A DNA stretch of 21,499 nucleotides from UMGS1052 sp045532035 (lineage in GTDB: Bacteria; Bacillota; Clostridia; Oscillospirales; CAG-382). The stretch lies in the NCBI GenBank assembly GCA_045532035.1, contig JAZSFD010000001.1:1-21499 (forward strand), in the 5' to 3' direction. Numbering within the stretch: the first letter of the stretch is position 1; the number at the start of each line of letters is the position of its first letter. The translations under genes were made by a program, and so were the position numbers. Positions 1-7,609 of the stretch are shown here, in pieces. Under the pieces are notes generated by a model. That model worked only from the letters and a program-made list of their open reading frames with translations, had not been told where the DNA came from and did not search any database.

Positions 1-4
1 GAAC

Positions 5-26
5 GGGACGATGTAGGCATCGTCCC
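5..26. repeat. Intergenic hairpin, probably part of a dispersed repeat
   Basis: A perfect 9-bp inverted repeat (GGGACGATG, loop TAGG, CATCGTCCC) sits at the very start of the window and is followed by a GC-rich tail up to about position 55. I see no gene between 1 and 212. Such short GC-rich palindromes resemble the dispersed intergenic repeats of gut Clostridia; that relationship is inference, since only one copy is visible here. The window edge probably cuts the element. Confidence 0.4.
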
Positions 27-173
27 CTACAGGGAGAGATTCGCCCCCCTGCGTTCTCATATGTGATTTGTCTCTCCTTCCGACAAACCGCTTTTGTCTG
101 CATACTTGCGAGGGAGGCTTTTTGTGCAATATGTCAATGTGCACTTTTGAAATAGGGTTTGTCAGTGGTCTGA

Positions 174-195
174 GCGCACCCGTTTTTGGGTGCGC
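174..195. terminator. Hairpin terminator downstream of the LRR gene
   Basis: A perfect 8-bp stem (GCGCACCC / GGGTGCGC) with a T-rich loop lies 18 bases past the stop codon of the leucine-rich-repeat gene. The short T run (CGTTTT) is on the plus side. For the minus-strand gene it would therefore be a stem without a good U tract; it may act as a bidirectional or RNA-stabilising 3' end. Confidence 0.5.
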
Positions 196-212
196 CGTTT
201 TATACTATTTCG

Positions 213-1979
213 TTATTCCTTTGTTTTGGCAAGTTTTTTTGCCGCCTTTGTCCTTTTCACGCTCTTTACCTTGATAAGGATGATAAGAGCGATGACCGCG
301 GCAACAAGGACACAAAGCCCGCACAGAATGAGAATTATATTGTCGGAGATCATGGTTATAATCTTTTCGGCTTCGGTAAGTTCACGGCGAGGAGATTCCT
401 CTTTGATGGCAGGAACGGTTAGCGGCTCTTTCTCATCAATGACGGATATTTCCTCAAAGTCCAAATCGTTTTCATTTGCATATTCTTCGATTTTTGAGCC
501 TTCAAGACCATGAATTACAAGATCAGTGTTGCAACCTTCAAAAATATCAGAACCCAAACGCTTGATTTTTGATGGAATAATTATTTCCTTAAGTTCTTCG
601 CAATCCATGAAGGCTTCGTCGTCGATGCGTTCGAGATTGGCGGGAAGTTCTATTCTTTCGAGCGATTCGCACCAGCAAAAAGCGCTGTCTCCGATTTTTT
701 CAAGACTATCGGGGAAAGTTACTTCTTTAAGCAAAATGCAATCATAAAAAGCGTAGTCGCCGATGGATTTTAACGATTTGGGAAGCTTTACTTTTTCAAG
801 CGAATAGCAGCTTGAAAAAGCACCATCTTTTATTTTGCTGACCGTATGGGCAAGCTCAATTTCGGTGACATTTATGAAAAATGCGAAAGCATCGGCACCG
901 ACAGAAGAGATCCCGTCATTCACTGCAATTTTTGTTACCGTGTCATAACGAATGTTGAAGGATGGAAAGTCGTCCATATCTCCTTTTCCCGACAGTTCAA
1001 GCACACCATTTTCTAATTTCCAGCTGATATTTTCGCCTATCTGTCCGTTTTCGTCATATCGGGTAACATCGGCATAAATGTTGTGTTCTAAAGCATAGCG
1101 TTCTGCCTCGGTATCTTCCTCGCAGAATATTATGAGATTTTCAAAATCAAGGTCAAAGAACGCGCTTATTGCTATTTCGTTGACACTGTTGGGAATATAG
1201 ATATCGCGCAGATTGGTGCAATACTGAAAAGCAAATTCGCCTATTCTTTCTATACCGTCGCTGATGTTCACCGTTTTGATATGATCGCAGTAATCATACC
1301 ACGGAGCAAACTGGTAAGTGTAATCAGGAATATCTCCGTTGCCTGTTACAAAAAGACTGCCGTCGGTCCAGAGAGTCCATGAAATATCGTTAAAGCTTCC
1401 TTCTGCAACGGGCAGATCATAATACATATCGCCGTCAATAACTATACTGTGTTCGATCGCGTATTTATATGAATAACTATCTGCAGAGCAGGAGAAGGTG
1501 AGCCAGCCGTCAAAATCACAACCGACAAACGCCGATTCGCTGATATATTCCACCGAGTCGGGCATATAAACATATTGAAGATTGAAACACTGCGCAAAGG
1601 CGTTATCGCCGATATAAGTTATACCTTCCTCAATTTTGGCAATACGGATATCATTGTAATAATATTGTGCCCAGGGAGAGAAGCCTTCGGGAAATTCTCC
1701 GTAGCCCGAAATAAGCAAAAAGCCGTCTTCATAGAGTTCCCAGATTATATTTTCGCCCCATACTCCCGAGTCATATGGTTCAACGGTTTCTGCCATGACC
1801 GAATCGTCGTCGACATAGTAGTCTTCTTTGGGAGCGTCCTCGTAGAATATTTCCGGAGCACCTTCATAGTCATAGACTGTTTCGGTAACGCGTATTTCGT
1901 CTGCATTCACTGCGCTTGCCGAAAAGGCACAAATGAGAAATGCACAGACAAGAAGCGATAGTGTTCTTTTGATTTTCAT
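213..1979 (-). CDS. Secreted BspA-type leucine-rich-repeat protein with C-terminal membrane anchor
   Basis: 588-residue surface protein. The ATG at 1979 is chosen because GGAGG lies 7 bases upstream and the product then begins with a clean signal peptide (MKIKRT, hydrophobic core, cleavage near AVNA/DE); an upstream ATG at 2021 would bury it. An acidic linker follows. The body carries LRR_5/BspA repeats of the form 'I.yIGdnAFa.C.nL..v.iPdSV..I...AF', seen as two separate blocks in the N-terminal half and a longer uninterrupted run before the C-terminus. Between blocks recurs a 'W.L..dG.L.isG.G.m' module common in clostridial cell-surface proteins. Residues ~547-571 form one transmembrane helix followed by a Lys/Arg-rich 17-residue tail, so the repeats should face outward, anchored at the C-terminus. 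The ligand is unknown; the family is associated with adhesion and host interaction. It is a single-gene unit, divergent from the phosphofructokinase. Confidence 0.85.
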   Translation of the reverse strand: MKIKRTLSLLVCAFLICAFSASAVNADEIRVTETVYDYEGAPEIFYEDAPKEDYYVDDDSVMAETVEPYDSGVWGENIIWELYEDGFLLISGYGEFPEGFSPWAQYYYNDIRIAKIEEGITYIGDNAFAQCFNLQYVYMPDSVEYISESAFVGCDFDGWLTFSCSADSYSYKYAIEHSIVIDGDMYYDLPVAEGSFNDISWTLWTDGSLFVTGNGDIPDYTYQFAPWYDYCDHIKTVNISDGIERIGEFAFQYCTNLRDIYIPNSVNEIAISAFFDLDFENLIIFCEEDTEAERYALEHNIYADVTRYDENGQIGENISWKLENGVLELSGKGDMDDFPSFNIRYDTVTKIAVNDGISSVGADAFAFFINVTEIELAHTVSKIKDGAFSSCYSLEKVKLPKSLKSIGDYAFYDCILLKEVTFPDSLEKIGDSAFCWCESLERIELPANLERIDDEAFMDCEELKEIIIPSKIKRLGSDIFEGCNTDLVIHGLEGSKIEEYANENDLDFEEISVIDEKEPLTVPAIKEESPRRELTEAEKIITMISDNIILILCGLCVLVAAVIALIILIKVKSVKRTKAAKKLAKTKE

Positions 1980-2011
1980 GTCAAATCCTCCATGGTGCAG
2001 GTTATGTAATA

Positions 2012-2040
2012 ATTGTAACACGCAGAATGTTTTTTGTCAA
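2012..2040 (-). promoter_or_regulatory. Sigma-A promoter of the LRR gene
   Basis: On the minus strand, TTGACA (2035-2040), a 17-base spacer and TACAAT (2012-2017). Transcription would begin near 2005, about 25 bases before the chosen start codon. Confidence 0.75.
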
Positions 2041-2084
2041 TCAAAAAAGGCAAGGCTGTACCATATATTATCTGACGGAATTTG

Positions 2085-2113
2085 TTGAAAAAAGTTCGCA
2101 TTTATGATAAAAT
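2085..2113 (+). promoter_or_regulatory. Sigma-A promoter of the 1-phosphofructokinase gene
   Basis: TTGAAA (2085-2090), 17-base spacer, TAAAAT (2108-2113). The predicted start near 2120 leaves a leader of about 20 bases containing AAGG (2125-2128) ahead of the ATG at 2139. The two divergent promoters are separated by only about 45 bases. Confidence 0.7.
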
Positions 2114-2138
2114 AAATAAAAAACAAGGTTGGTAGCTT

Positions 2139-3056
2139 ATGATATACACACTCACCCTCAACCCTGCTGTCGATTACCGAATGAGTATTTGTAATATTGA
2201 ATACGGTGCCACAAACAGAGCCACATCTGAGCAGCTTTCGTTTGGCGGCAAAGGAATAAATGTTTCAAAGGTGCTGAAAAATCTCGGTATCGAAAGTGTG
2301 GCGCTTGGTTTCTGTGCAGGCTTTACAGGGGATGCGCTTCTTGCGCATCTTGATGAATACGGCATAAAGCATGATTTTATCAAGGTTGGACGCGGAAACA
2401 CGAGAATAAACGTAAAGCTTTCGGATGCAGAAAACCGTGAAACCGAGATCAATGCCTCAGGTCCCGAGGTAACTGCGACAGAAAAGCAACAGCTTTTTGA
2501 AAAGCTTAAAAATTATGTTACCGATGGTGACATAGTCATTCTTTCGGGAAGTGTTCCGAAAGGTGTGGGAAATGAGATTTATTCTGACATCATGCGTATG
2601 CTTTCGGCAAGACGAATCAGCTTTGTTGTTGATGCCACGGGAGAGCTTTTGAAAAACACTCTTGAGTACAAGCCTTTTCTGATAAAACCGAATATCTCAG
2701 AGTTATGCGGACTTTTGGGAAGAAAGCTTTCTTCGAAAGAAGAAGTTGTCGCGGCGGCAAAAGAGCTTAAAAGCAAGGGAGCACAAAATGTTCTTGTTTC
2801 GATGGGAGGAGATGGCGCTCTGCTTGTGGATGAAAGGGGAGAGGTGCTTTCTGTTCCTGCTCATAAGGGAAAGGTCATAAACACCGTCGGCTCAGGAGAC
2901 TCTATGGTGGCAGGGTTTGTGGCAGGAAGTGAGAAGTCGGGAGAATATGCTCTGGCGCTCGGAAACGCCTGTGGCGGCGCCACAGCTTTCTCGGAAGGGC
3001 TTGCAACAAAAGCTGCGGCAGAAAGTCTTTTGAAAAATCAGCTCAATATAATATGA
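2139..3056 (+). CDS. fruK: 1-phosphofructokinase (PfkB/ribokinase family)
   Basis: 305 residues, the usual length of the FruK/LacC branch. Seen: N-terminus MIYTLTLNPAVD, typical of hexose-phosphate kinases; substrate-binding glycine motif GGKGINVSKVL at ~36-46; C-terminal PfkB signature NTVGSGDSMVAGF with the expected catalytic base Asp254. The enzyme phosphorylates fructose-1-phosphate to fructose-1,6-bisphosphate with ATP in the cytoplasm. FruK and tagatose-6-phosphate kinase (LacC) are hard to separate by eye. The usual fructose partners (fruR, PTS fruA) are absent: the gene stands alone between its own promoter and terminator. That leaves substrate choice open, though 1-phosphofructokinase is the commonest assignment for a protein of this type. 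Confidence 0.88.
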   Translation: MIYTLTLNPAVDYRMSICNIEYGATNRATSEQLSFGGKGINVSKVLKNLGIESVALGFCAGFTGDALLAHLDEYGIKHDFIKVGRGNTRINVKLSDAENRETEINASGPEVTATEKQQLFEKLKNYVTDGDIVILSGSVPKGVGNEIYSDIMRMLSARRISFVVDATGELLKNTLEYKPFLIKPNISELCGLLGRKLSSKEEVVAAAKELKSKGAQNVLVSMGGDGALLVDERGEVLSVPAHKGKVINTVGSGDSMVAGFVAGSEKSGEYALALGNACGGATAFSEGLATKAAAESLLKNQLNII

Positions 3057-3066
3057 CAGCATGAAA

Positions 3067-3090
3067 AAAGGGCACCGTTTGGTGCCCTTT
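3067..3090 (+). terminator. Intrinsic terminator of fruK
   Basis: Perfect 10-bp stem (AAAGGGCACC / GGTGCCCTTT) with a GTTT loop, starting 10 bases past the fruK stop codon. The T tail is only three bases, contained in the stem. Its arms recur in the terminator at 3310-3334. Confidence 0.75.
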
Positions 3091-3125
3091 CAGTCTGTCG
3101 ATAAAGTAAAGGTATAATCATTTTG

Positions 3126-3306
3126 AGGAGACCCCCCGGCGAGGGTTCTCCCTCTTGCACTTCGTGCAATTCACCCACTCCTGCGCATTAAGAACGCAAA
3201 AAGAGATTCCGCTTTCTGCGGAAAGCGACAAGGGCTTCGCGCCCTTGACCGCGAAAACTTTTTGAAAAAAGTTTTATCAAAAACTTTCGATAGGTTTTGC
3301 GACAAG
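3126..3306. repeat. Cluster of small hairpins, probable dispersed intergenic repeat
   Basis: The gene-free stretch between fruK and the decarboxylase genes holds a tight row of perfect inverted repeats: GAGGG/CCCTC (3141-3154), TTGCAC/GTGCAA (3155-3169), CGCTTTC/GAAAGCG (3210-3227), CAAGGGC/GCCCTTG (3229-3247) and AAAACTTTTT/AAAAAGTTTT (3254-3275), followed by a related AAAACTTT segment. No plausible reading frame crosses it. Its composition differs from the flanking genes. Similar strings of stem-loops are scattered between genes in many Oscillospirales; this assignment is inference and needs a genome-wide count. Confidence 0.6.
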
Positions 3307-3309
3307 CAC

Positions 3310-3334
3310 AAAGGGCACCGTGGCGGTGCCCTTC
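3310..3334 (-). terminator. Intrinsic terminator of the decarboxylase operon
   Basis: Perfect 10-bp stem AAGGGCACCG / CGGTGCCCTT with a TGG loop, 9 bases beyond the stop of the gamma-like gene. On the minus strand the arm ends in CTTTGTG, a weak U tract. Confidence 0.7.
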
Positions 3335-3342
3335 ATATTTAA

Positions 3343-3501
3343 TTATTTCTGATCTTTGTCCTTTTTGCCGGGAGCTTTAATCATGTTGAGAAGCATAGTC
3401 ATCACGATAATGATGCCGATGACTCCGAAGATGCTGAGCATTCCTTTGCCCATATAGGGAAGGGTTTCGATAAAGCCTAAGGGATTAAAGTTAATATTCA
3501 T
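3343..3501 (-). CDS. Small membrane peptide, OadG/gamma-like subunit of a Na+ decarboxylase pump
   Basis: A 52-residue frame beginning MNINFNPLGF, with one strong transmembrane helix (about residues 20-41, from the MLSIFG stretch to the MTMLLNMIK stretch) and a Lys-rich cytoplasmic-type tail. The start is well supported: GAGGTG lies 5 bases upstream of the ATG, and the TGA of the beta subunit gene overlaps that region, only 13 bases away. Gamma subunits of oxaloacetate, glutaconyl-CoA and methylmalonyl-CoA decarboxylases are short, single-helix, poorly conserved proteins that tether the carboxyltransferase to the membrane, so gene position and topology support the call more than sequence. The polar tail is shorter than in typical OadG and lacks an obvious Pro/Ala linker or His cluster, so it may be a reduced version or a small stabilising peptide. 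Confidence 0.65.
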   Translation of the reverse strand: MNINFNPLGFIETLPYMGKGMLSIFGVIGIIIVMTMLLNMIKAPGKKDKDQK

Positions 3502-3514
3502 ATTTGTCACCTCA

Positions 3515-4657
3515 TCAAGCAAAGAAGTTGAGAATCAGTCCGCCTGCAATAACAGATGCGATCTGACCTGAAACATTAACACCGATCGAGTGCATGAGAA
3601 GGAAGTTGGAAGAATCTTCTTCAAGTCCCATCTTATGAACAACACGACCCGACATGGGGAATGCGGAAATACCTGCCGCACCGATCATGGGGTTGATCTT
3701 CTTCTTAGAGAAGAGATTGATAAGCTTTGCCACAAGAACGCCGCCTGCGGTGTCGAAGACGAAAGCGAAAAGTCCGAGTCCCAGGATGAGAAGAGTGTTG
3801 GGATGGAGGAAGCTGTCCGCCTGCATCTGGCACGCAATGGTAATGCCGAGGAAGATGGTGATGAGGTTTGCAAGAGTCTTCTGGGCTGTCTCCGAAAGAG
3901 AGTCAAGCACTCCGCATTCACGGATGAGGTTTCCGAACATGAGGAATCCGACGAGCGATACCGATGTGGGTGCCACAAGACCTGCAACTATTGTGATGAT
4001 GATGGGGAAGAGGATCTTTGTGAGCTTGGAGACTTCCTTGCCTGCATAATCCATCTTTATTCTGCGTTCCTTCTTTGTGGTGAGGAGCTTGATAACGGGG
4101 GGTTGGATGATGGGAACCAGCGCCATATATGAATATGCCGCAACCATGATAGCACCCTTGATAGCATCGTTTGTTCCGCCGTCAGCAGGCAACAGGTTGT
4201 TTGAAACAAAGATGGCGGTAGGTCCGTCAGCCGCACCGATGATACCGATGGAGGCTGCCTGCTCGGGTGTGAAGAACATTGCAGCAAGACAGAAGGTGAA
4301 GAAGATACCGAACTGTGCCGCCGCACCGAAGATCATAAGCTTGGGATTTGTAAGTATAGGAGTGAAGTCGATCATGGCGCCGATACCGATGAAAAGTATG
4401 AGCGGGAAAAGCTCGTTTGCAATACCTGCATCGAACAGGGTTGAAAGAGCACCTTCTACCACTTCACCTGTTTCGGCATTTATTTGTGTTATCGCACCCG
4501 AAAGAGGAATGTTTACAAGAATTGCTCCAAAGCCCATGGGCAGAAGAAGTGTGGGTTCCATTTCTTTTTTTATGGCGAGAAAGATCAGCACTCCGCCGAT
4601 GATCCACATGACAACATACTTGAGTATGCCGTCCCATAATTCCATAAAAGTTGGCAT
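3515..4657 (-). CDS. Na+-translocating decarboxylase beta subunit (OadB/GcdB/MmdB family)
   Basis: 380-residue polytopic inner-membrane protein, matching family length. Conserved features seen: N-terminal helix pair ending in KKEMEPTLLLPMGFGA; GIGAMIDFTPIL (~91-102); the signature GAADGPTAIFVSN at ~141-153 with Asp144, the residue tied to Na+ transport in OadB; YSYMALVPIIQPP; and a C-terminal half with SGRVVHKMG and SIGVNVSGQIAS. In characterised pumps this subunit decarboxylates carboxybiotin and exports Na+ into the periplasm or outside, building a sodium gradient. No alpha (carboxyltransferase) or biotin-carrier gene lies nearby, so the substrate (oxaloacetate, methylmalonyl-CoA or glutaconyl-CoA) cannot be decided. 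The gene is first in a two-gene operon and is preceded by a strong inverted repeat at its promoter. Confidence 0.92.
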   Translation of the reverse strand: MPTFMELWDGILKYVVMWIIGGVLIFLAIKKEMEPTLLLPMGFGAILVNIPLSGAITQINAETGEVVEGALSTLFDAGIANELFPLILFIGIGAMIDFTPILTNPKLMIFGAAAQFGIFFTFCLAAMFFTPEQAASIGIIGAADGPTAIFVSNNLLPADGGTNDAIKGAIMVAAYSYMALVPIIQPPVIKLLTTKKERRIKMDYAGKEVSKLTKILFPIIITIVAGLVAPTSVSLVGFLMFGNLIRECGVLDSLSETAQKTLANLITIFLGITIACQMQADSFLHPNTLLILGLGLFAFVFDTAGGVLVAKLINLFSKKKINPMIGAAGISAFPMSGRVVHKMGLEEDSSNFLLMHSIGVNVSGQIASVIAGGLILNFFA

Positions 4658-4680
4658 TTTTCTGGTTTCCTTTCAAATAA

Positions 4681-4720
4681 TTTAATTGGAGGCATTCATG
4701 CACTCCAATTAAATATTATA
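4681..4720 (-). promoter_or_regulatory. Promoter -10 plus 11-bp inverted repeat ahead of the decarboxylase operon
   Basis: On the minus strand a perfect TATAAT (4715-4720) is followed at once by a perfect inverted repeat TTTAATTGGAG / CTCCAATTAAA (4681-4691 and 4703-4713), with an inner GCAT/ATGC pair. A -35 box is weak. The predicted start (~4708) falls inside the repeat, which favours a protein operator over a simple RNA hairpin, and there is no U run for a terminator. The regulator is unknown. Confidence 0.6.
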
Positions 4721-4774
4721 ACACTTATGTAACCGATATTGAATAGAGAATTTGTTAATATTTGAGATTTTTGT

Positions 4775-5836
4775 TCACATATTGTTATTTTTTGAGATCT
4801 CTTGTCCGGGTTTTCTTTTAATACTTGCACTTTGCGGAAGCCGCTGCTTTTTTGCAATAATCGCAGGTGTCGCATTTTTTCCGCAGGCCGAAGTGATTTC
4901 AAAAAAATCATCGGGAATAAGCCTGTTGTCAATAACAGTACCTTTGAAGAGTGTGGAATAGGATGGCTCAAAAAGGTCAAGAAGATTTCCGGAAAATTTT
5001 CCTCTTGCATATGCCGAGATTACCCGACGCGGAGAGCTGTGCATTCGTGTGGCAAGCTTCATTTCATCAAAATACGGCTCATAATTCTTGACATCCTCGG
5101 GTCTTATCCAGTTTGATGCCAGAATCTTTGCAAGAGCCTCGTTTTCGGGAAGCCCATGCAGATACTCCCAGCAGGGGGAAGGAAAGTGCTCATCCGAGCT
5201 TTGCATATATTTGTGGTGAGCCACAAGATTGTCGTGATATGTCTGAAATGCGCAAAAGCTGAGACAACCGCTGTTGGCAAGAATATGAAGCGATTTGCCG
5301 TTTTTTTGGCAATACTCCGACAATCGCGAGAGCTCGGAAAGATCGCGGTTTAACTCTTTTGCGACATAAAAACCGTCAAAACACGAGCTGAGCTGATCGA
5401 TGGCGTGAGTCGTGGCAACGCGCATATTTACAGATGCTTTTATTCTGATATCGTCCGAAAAGGTTGATTTCAGATTTTTTGCAATAAAAGGAGATGTGGT
5501 GGTGACGCCGGAAATGTCAAGCTCCTTTTTTAAGTATTCGAAAAGCTTTGCCGTTCTTTTGGCAAGAGCTGTGGAATTTGCCGAATCTCCATAGCAATTT
5601 GCGTTGAAAAGAAGTGTCAGAGAGATCCCGAGCTTTCGGATTTCTTTGAGCTCCTCAAGCTGAAGGGCGGCAACTTCAGATGTGCTTTTTTCATCGTCAG
5701 GGCACAGGGGCATCCTGCCGCTTGCCTCGTTTGAAAAGGAAAAATAGACATCGGAAATGTGTTCCCGATAGTCCCGGCATAAAGAATAGGTGCTGTCATA
5801 GCCGTCGGGGAGCTGATAGCCTATCGAATATTTCAT
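4775..5836 (-). CDS. U32-like (collagenase-family type) cytoplasmic protein
   Basis: 353 residues, no signal peptide. Features suggest a TIM-barrel U32-like protein: alternating strands and helices, a central segment GFYVAKELNRDLSELSRL resembling the 'SRELs..Ei' strand of U32 proteins, and a late segment WIRPEDVKNYEPYFDEMKLA followed by 'ARGKFSGNLLDLFEPSY', similar to the C-terminal barrel end of U32 relatives. Cys191, Cys195, Cys222 and Cys318 could form a four-cysteine iron-sulfur site as in UbiU/UbiV, but the spacing is not the same and this is inference. The ATG at 5834-5836 lies two bases after the stop of the upstream iron-sulfur gene, so they are translated from one mRNA. The C-terminal ~35 residues are Lys-rich and appear disordered. 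Exact reaction unknown; 'peptidase' is a family label and often misleading. Confidence 0.5.
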   Translation of the reverse strand: MKYSIGYQLPDGYDSTYSLCRDYREHISDVYFSFSNEASGRMPLCPDDEKSTSEVAALQLEELKEIRKLGISLTLLFNANCYGDSANSTALAKRTAKLFEYLKKELDISGVTTTSPFIAKNLKSTFSDDIRIKASVNMRVATTHAIDQLSSCFDGFYVAKELNRDLSELSRLSEYCQKNGKSLHILANSGCLSFCAFQTYHDNLVAHHKYMQSSDEHFPSPCWEYLHGLPENEALAKILASNWIRPEDVKNYEPYFDEMKLATRMHSSPRRVISAYARGKFSGNLLDLFEPSYSTLFKGTVIDNRLIPDDFFEITSACGKNATPAIIAKKQRLPQSASIKRKPGQEISKNNNM

Positions 5837-5838
5837 GA

Positions 5839-6662
5839 TTAAAAGAGCTCGTCGTCTTCGCCCTTTTTTGCTTCTCTGAAGCCGTCCTCGTCGCGCTTTG
5901 AACGGTCGATGACCCAGGGCTTGTTCTTTCTGAATTTGTTTTTGAATTTTGTTTTGAGTATACCCTTTTCTTCAAGGTGGATATAGCATTCTCTCATACA
6001 TCCTCTTGCGCCTTCAAGAGCGTGGTTGTGGCGCATATAAAGATGGTGGAGATGGGCTTGCCTGTGCACATTCTTGCGCATCTCATGCATCTGTCGCAGA
6101 TTTTTCCTTCAAAGATCGGATCGGGTTCACATTCAAAATCGGTGAGAAGTGCCACAAAACGCTGCATCGGACCGAATTCGGGCGTAAGAAATACCTTGCT
6201 CCAACCATACTGTCCGAGCCCTGCAGCAAAGGCTGCGGCTCTCATATCGATGAGAATGTCGGGTGCGGGCTTGCCGTCTGCCACGGGAAGGCTCTTTAAT
6301 GCCACTCCGTCGCGTTCGTTGACTGCATTGTCTCGGAAGCCGATGTTGGGGACGGGGACTGCCTCATAGCCCTCGTCTTCGATATAACAGCAAAGCTCGC
6401 GAAGAACGATGGGACCGTAGACCTCGTTGATACCTGCGTATCCCATGGCGGTATATGGAGCAAAATATGTTCCCTCCTCGATACCTCTGAAATATCCTCG
6501 GGGAATTCTGAACGCCAGAACGATGCAGGTCTTTGCATCGGGGAAGATATAACGGGGATCCATCTGCTTGGGTGCTCCCTCGAATCTGTCCATGCTCGAA
6601 AATTCCACAAGGTCTGCGCCGATCTGCTTGGCGTAATTTCTTATGCTTTCTTTGGTTATCAT
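5839..6662 (-). pseudogene. Epoxyqueuosine-reductase-like 4Fe-4S protein, frameshifted
   Basis: The first frame (6662 to 5994) encodes 222 residues: an N-terminal domain like QueG-type reductases (IRNYAKQIGADLVEFSSMDRF, IFPDAKTCIVLAFRIP, and AGLGQYGWSKVFLTPEFGPMQRF) and then a ferredoxin motif C189-x2-C192-x2-C195-x3-C199. Soon after, at GKPIS, the frame drifts into an unlikely tail (TIFICATTTLL) and stops. The other frame, open to 5839, continues with ALEGARGCMRECYIHLEEKG and a basic KFKNKFRKNKPW end, which reads as the normal C-terminus of these proteins. The region expected between the two parts, including most of the second cysteine cluster, is very short, so an internal deletion with a frame change near 6040-6056 is likely. 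A sequencing error alone would not restore the missing segment. AGGAGA precedes the ATG. The intact family reduces corrinoid or queuosine-type substrates; this copy is probably inactive. Confidence 0.6.
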
Positions 6663-6693
6663 GACATTTCTCCTTTTCGGGGTTTATGATAGA

Positions 6694-6722
6694 ATAATAA
6701 CCTTTTGCAGATATCAATTCAA
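6694..6722 (-). promoter_or_regulatory. Promoter of the iron-sulfur/U32-like operon
   Basis: Minus strand TTGAAT (6717-6722), 17-base spacer, TATTAT (6694-6699), placing the start near 6687, about 25 bases before the ATG at 6662. Good but not perfect boxes. Confidence 0.55.
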
Positions 6723-6757
6723 TCGGATAAAAAAGACAAATGATATAAAAAACGACA

Positions 6758-7597
6758 CTATTTTCTGAAAGAGCTTGGATAGACCCCGAAGTGATTAAAA
6801 AATGCAAGAGAAAAGTATTGAGGATTGGTAAAACCTGCTTCCTGCGCCACTTCTTTAACAGACATATCTGTGTGGTCGAGAAGATATACCGCTCTGTCAA
6901 AACGACATTTGAGAATAAGCTGTCTTGCGCTTGTGCCGTAATGCTTTTTCAACAGTCTGTTGATGTAGGTGGGGTGAAAATGGAATTTTTCGCCAAGCTT
7001 TTCAAGAGTTATGGACTGATGAAAATTTTCTGTTATGTATTTATAAAGCTCTTTTGCCGCAGAGTTTATATGAGATTGCTCATCCATTTGCAGCAACCGA
7101 CACAAAAGCTGTGTAAACAGTCCTGTCAAAAAAACTCTGTCAATTTCGGTGCTTCTTTCTCTGTATGCGTCAAGAAGCATCTGACAAAGCTTTATACATT
7201 CGCCCGACATTTCTTTTCTTACAAAGACTTTTTCGCTGAAAACAGAGGTCGGGGTGTTCTTTTCGATTATTCTTTCGTTGTCAAAAATCTCGGCGTTTAC
7301 AGATATCACAGGATCGTTGATGCGGCAATGATCGTGGGTCATATCGAAGTTTATCACAACAATCCTTTGAGCTTTCCCCGAAACAACACGGTATCCGATG
7401 CCGGGGGAGATGACATATATGTCGCCTTTTTCCGAGCGGTATTCTTTCCCGTCGATGAAGACTTTTCCTTCGCCGTCAAGGACTGCGAGAAGACGGTGGT
7501 CGTATGCCTTATGCAAAAAAAGCTGAGCTATTTTTGATGTGGCGCCGACGCATCGCACAAACGGATGAAAGCGCTCGGTGTCCAATACGGGAAGCAT
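6758..7597 (-). CDS. AraC-family transcriptional regulator
   Basis: 279 residues. The N-terminal ~150 residues form a cupin-like sensor (HKAYDHRLLAVLDGEGKVFIDGKEY, then SEKGDIYVISPGIGYRV), typical of AraC regulators that sense sugars or similar small ligands. The C-terminal ~100 residues are the double helix-turn-helix: ITLEKLGEKFHFHPTYINRLLKKHYG, then MSVKEVAQEAGFTNPQYFSLAFFNHFGVYPSSFRK, the classic AraC signature. ATG at 7597, with AAGGCGGTG a few bases upstream inside the 12-base gap behind the glycosylase stop codon, so it is the third gene of gpsA-glycosylase-araC. No terminator is visible after its stop. It sits just upstream of the iron-sulfur/U32-like operon promoter, which makes that operon a possible target. 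Ligand unknown. Confidence 0.88.
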   Translation of the reverse strand: MLPVLDTERFHPFVRCVGATSKIAQLFLHKAYDHRLLAVLDGEGKVFIDGKEYRSEKGDIYVISPGIGYRVVSGKAQRIVVINFDMTHDHCRINDPVISVNAEIFDNERIIEKNTPTSVFSEKVFVRKEMSGECIKLCQMLLDAYRERSTEIDRVFLTGLFTQLLCRLLQMDEQSHINSAAKELYKYITENFHQSITLEKLGEKFHFHPTYINRLLKKHYGTSARQLILKCRFDRAVYLLDHTDMSVKEVAQEAGFTNPQYFSLAFFNHFGVYPSSFRK

Positions 7598-7609
7598 TAT
7601 TTCACCGCC

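Noticed and set aside
68..513. Open frames on the plus strand over the start of the LRR gene
   Set aside because: They are antisense to a well-supported secreted LRR protein or lie in the repeat-rich leader, with no good ribosome site and no recognisable product.
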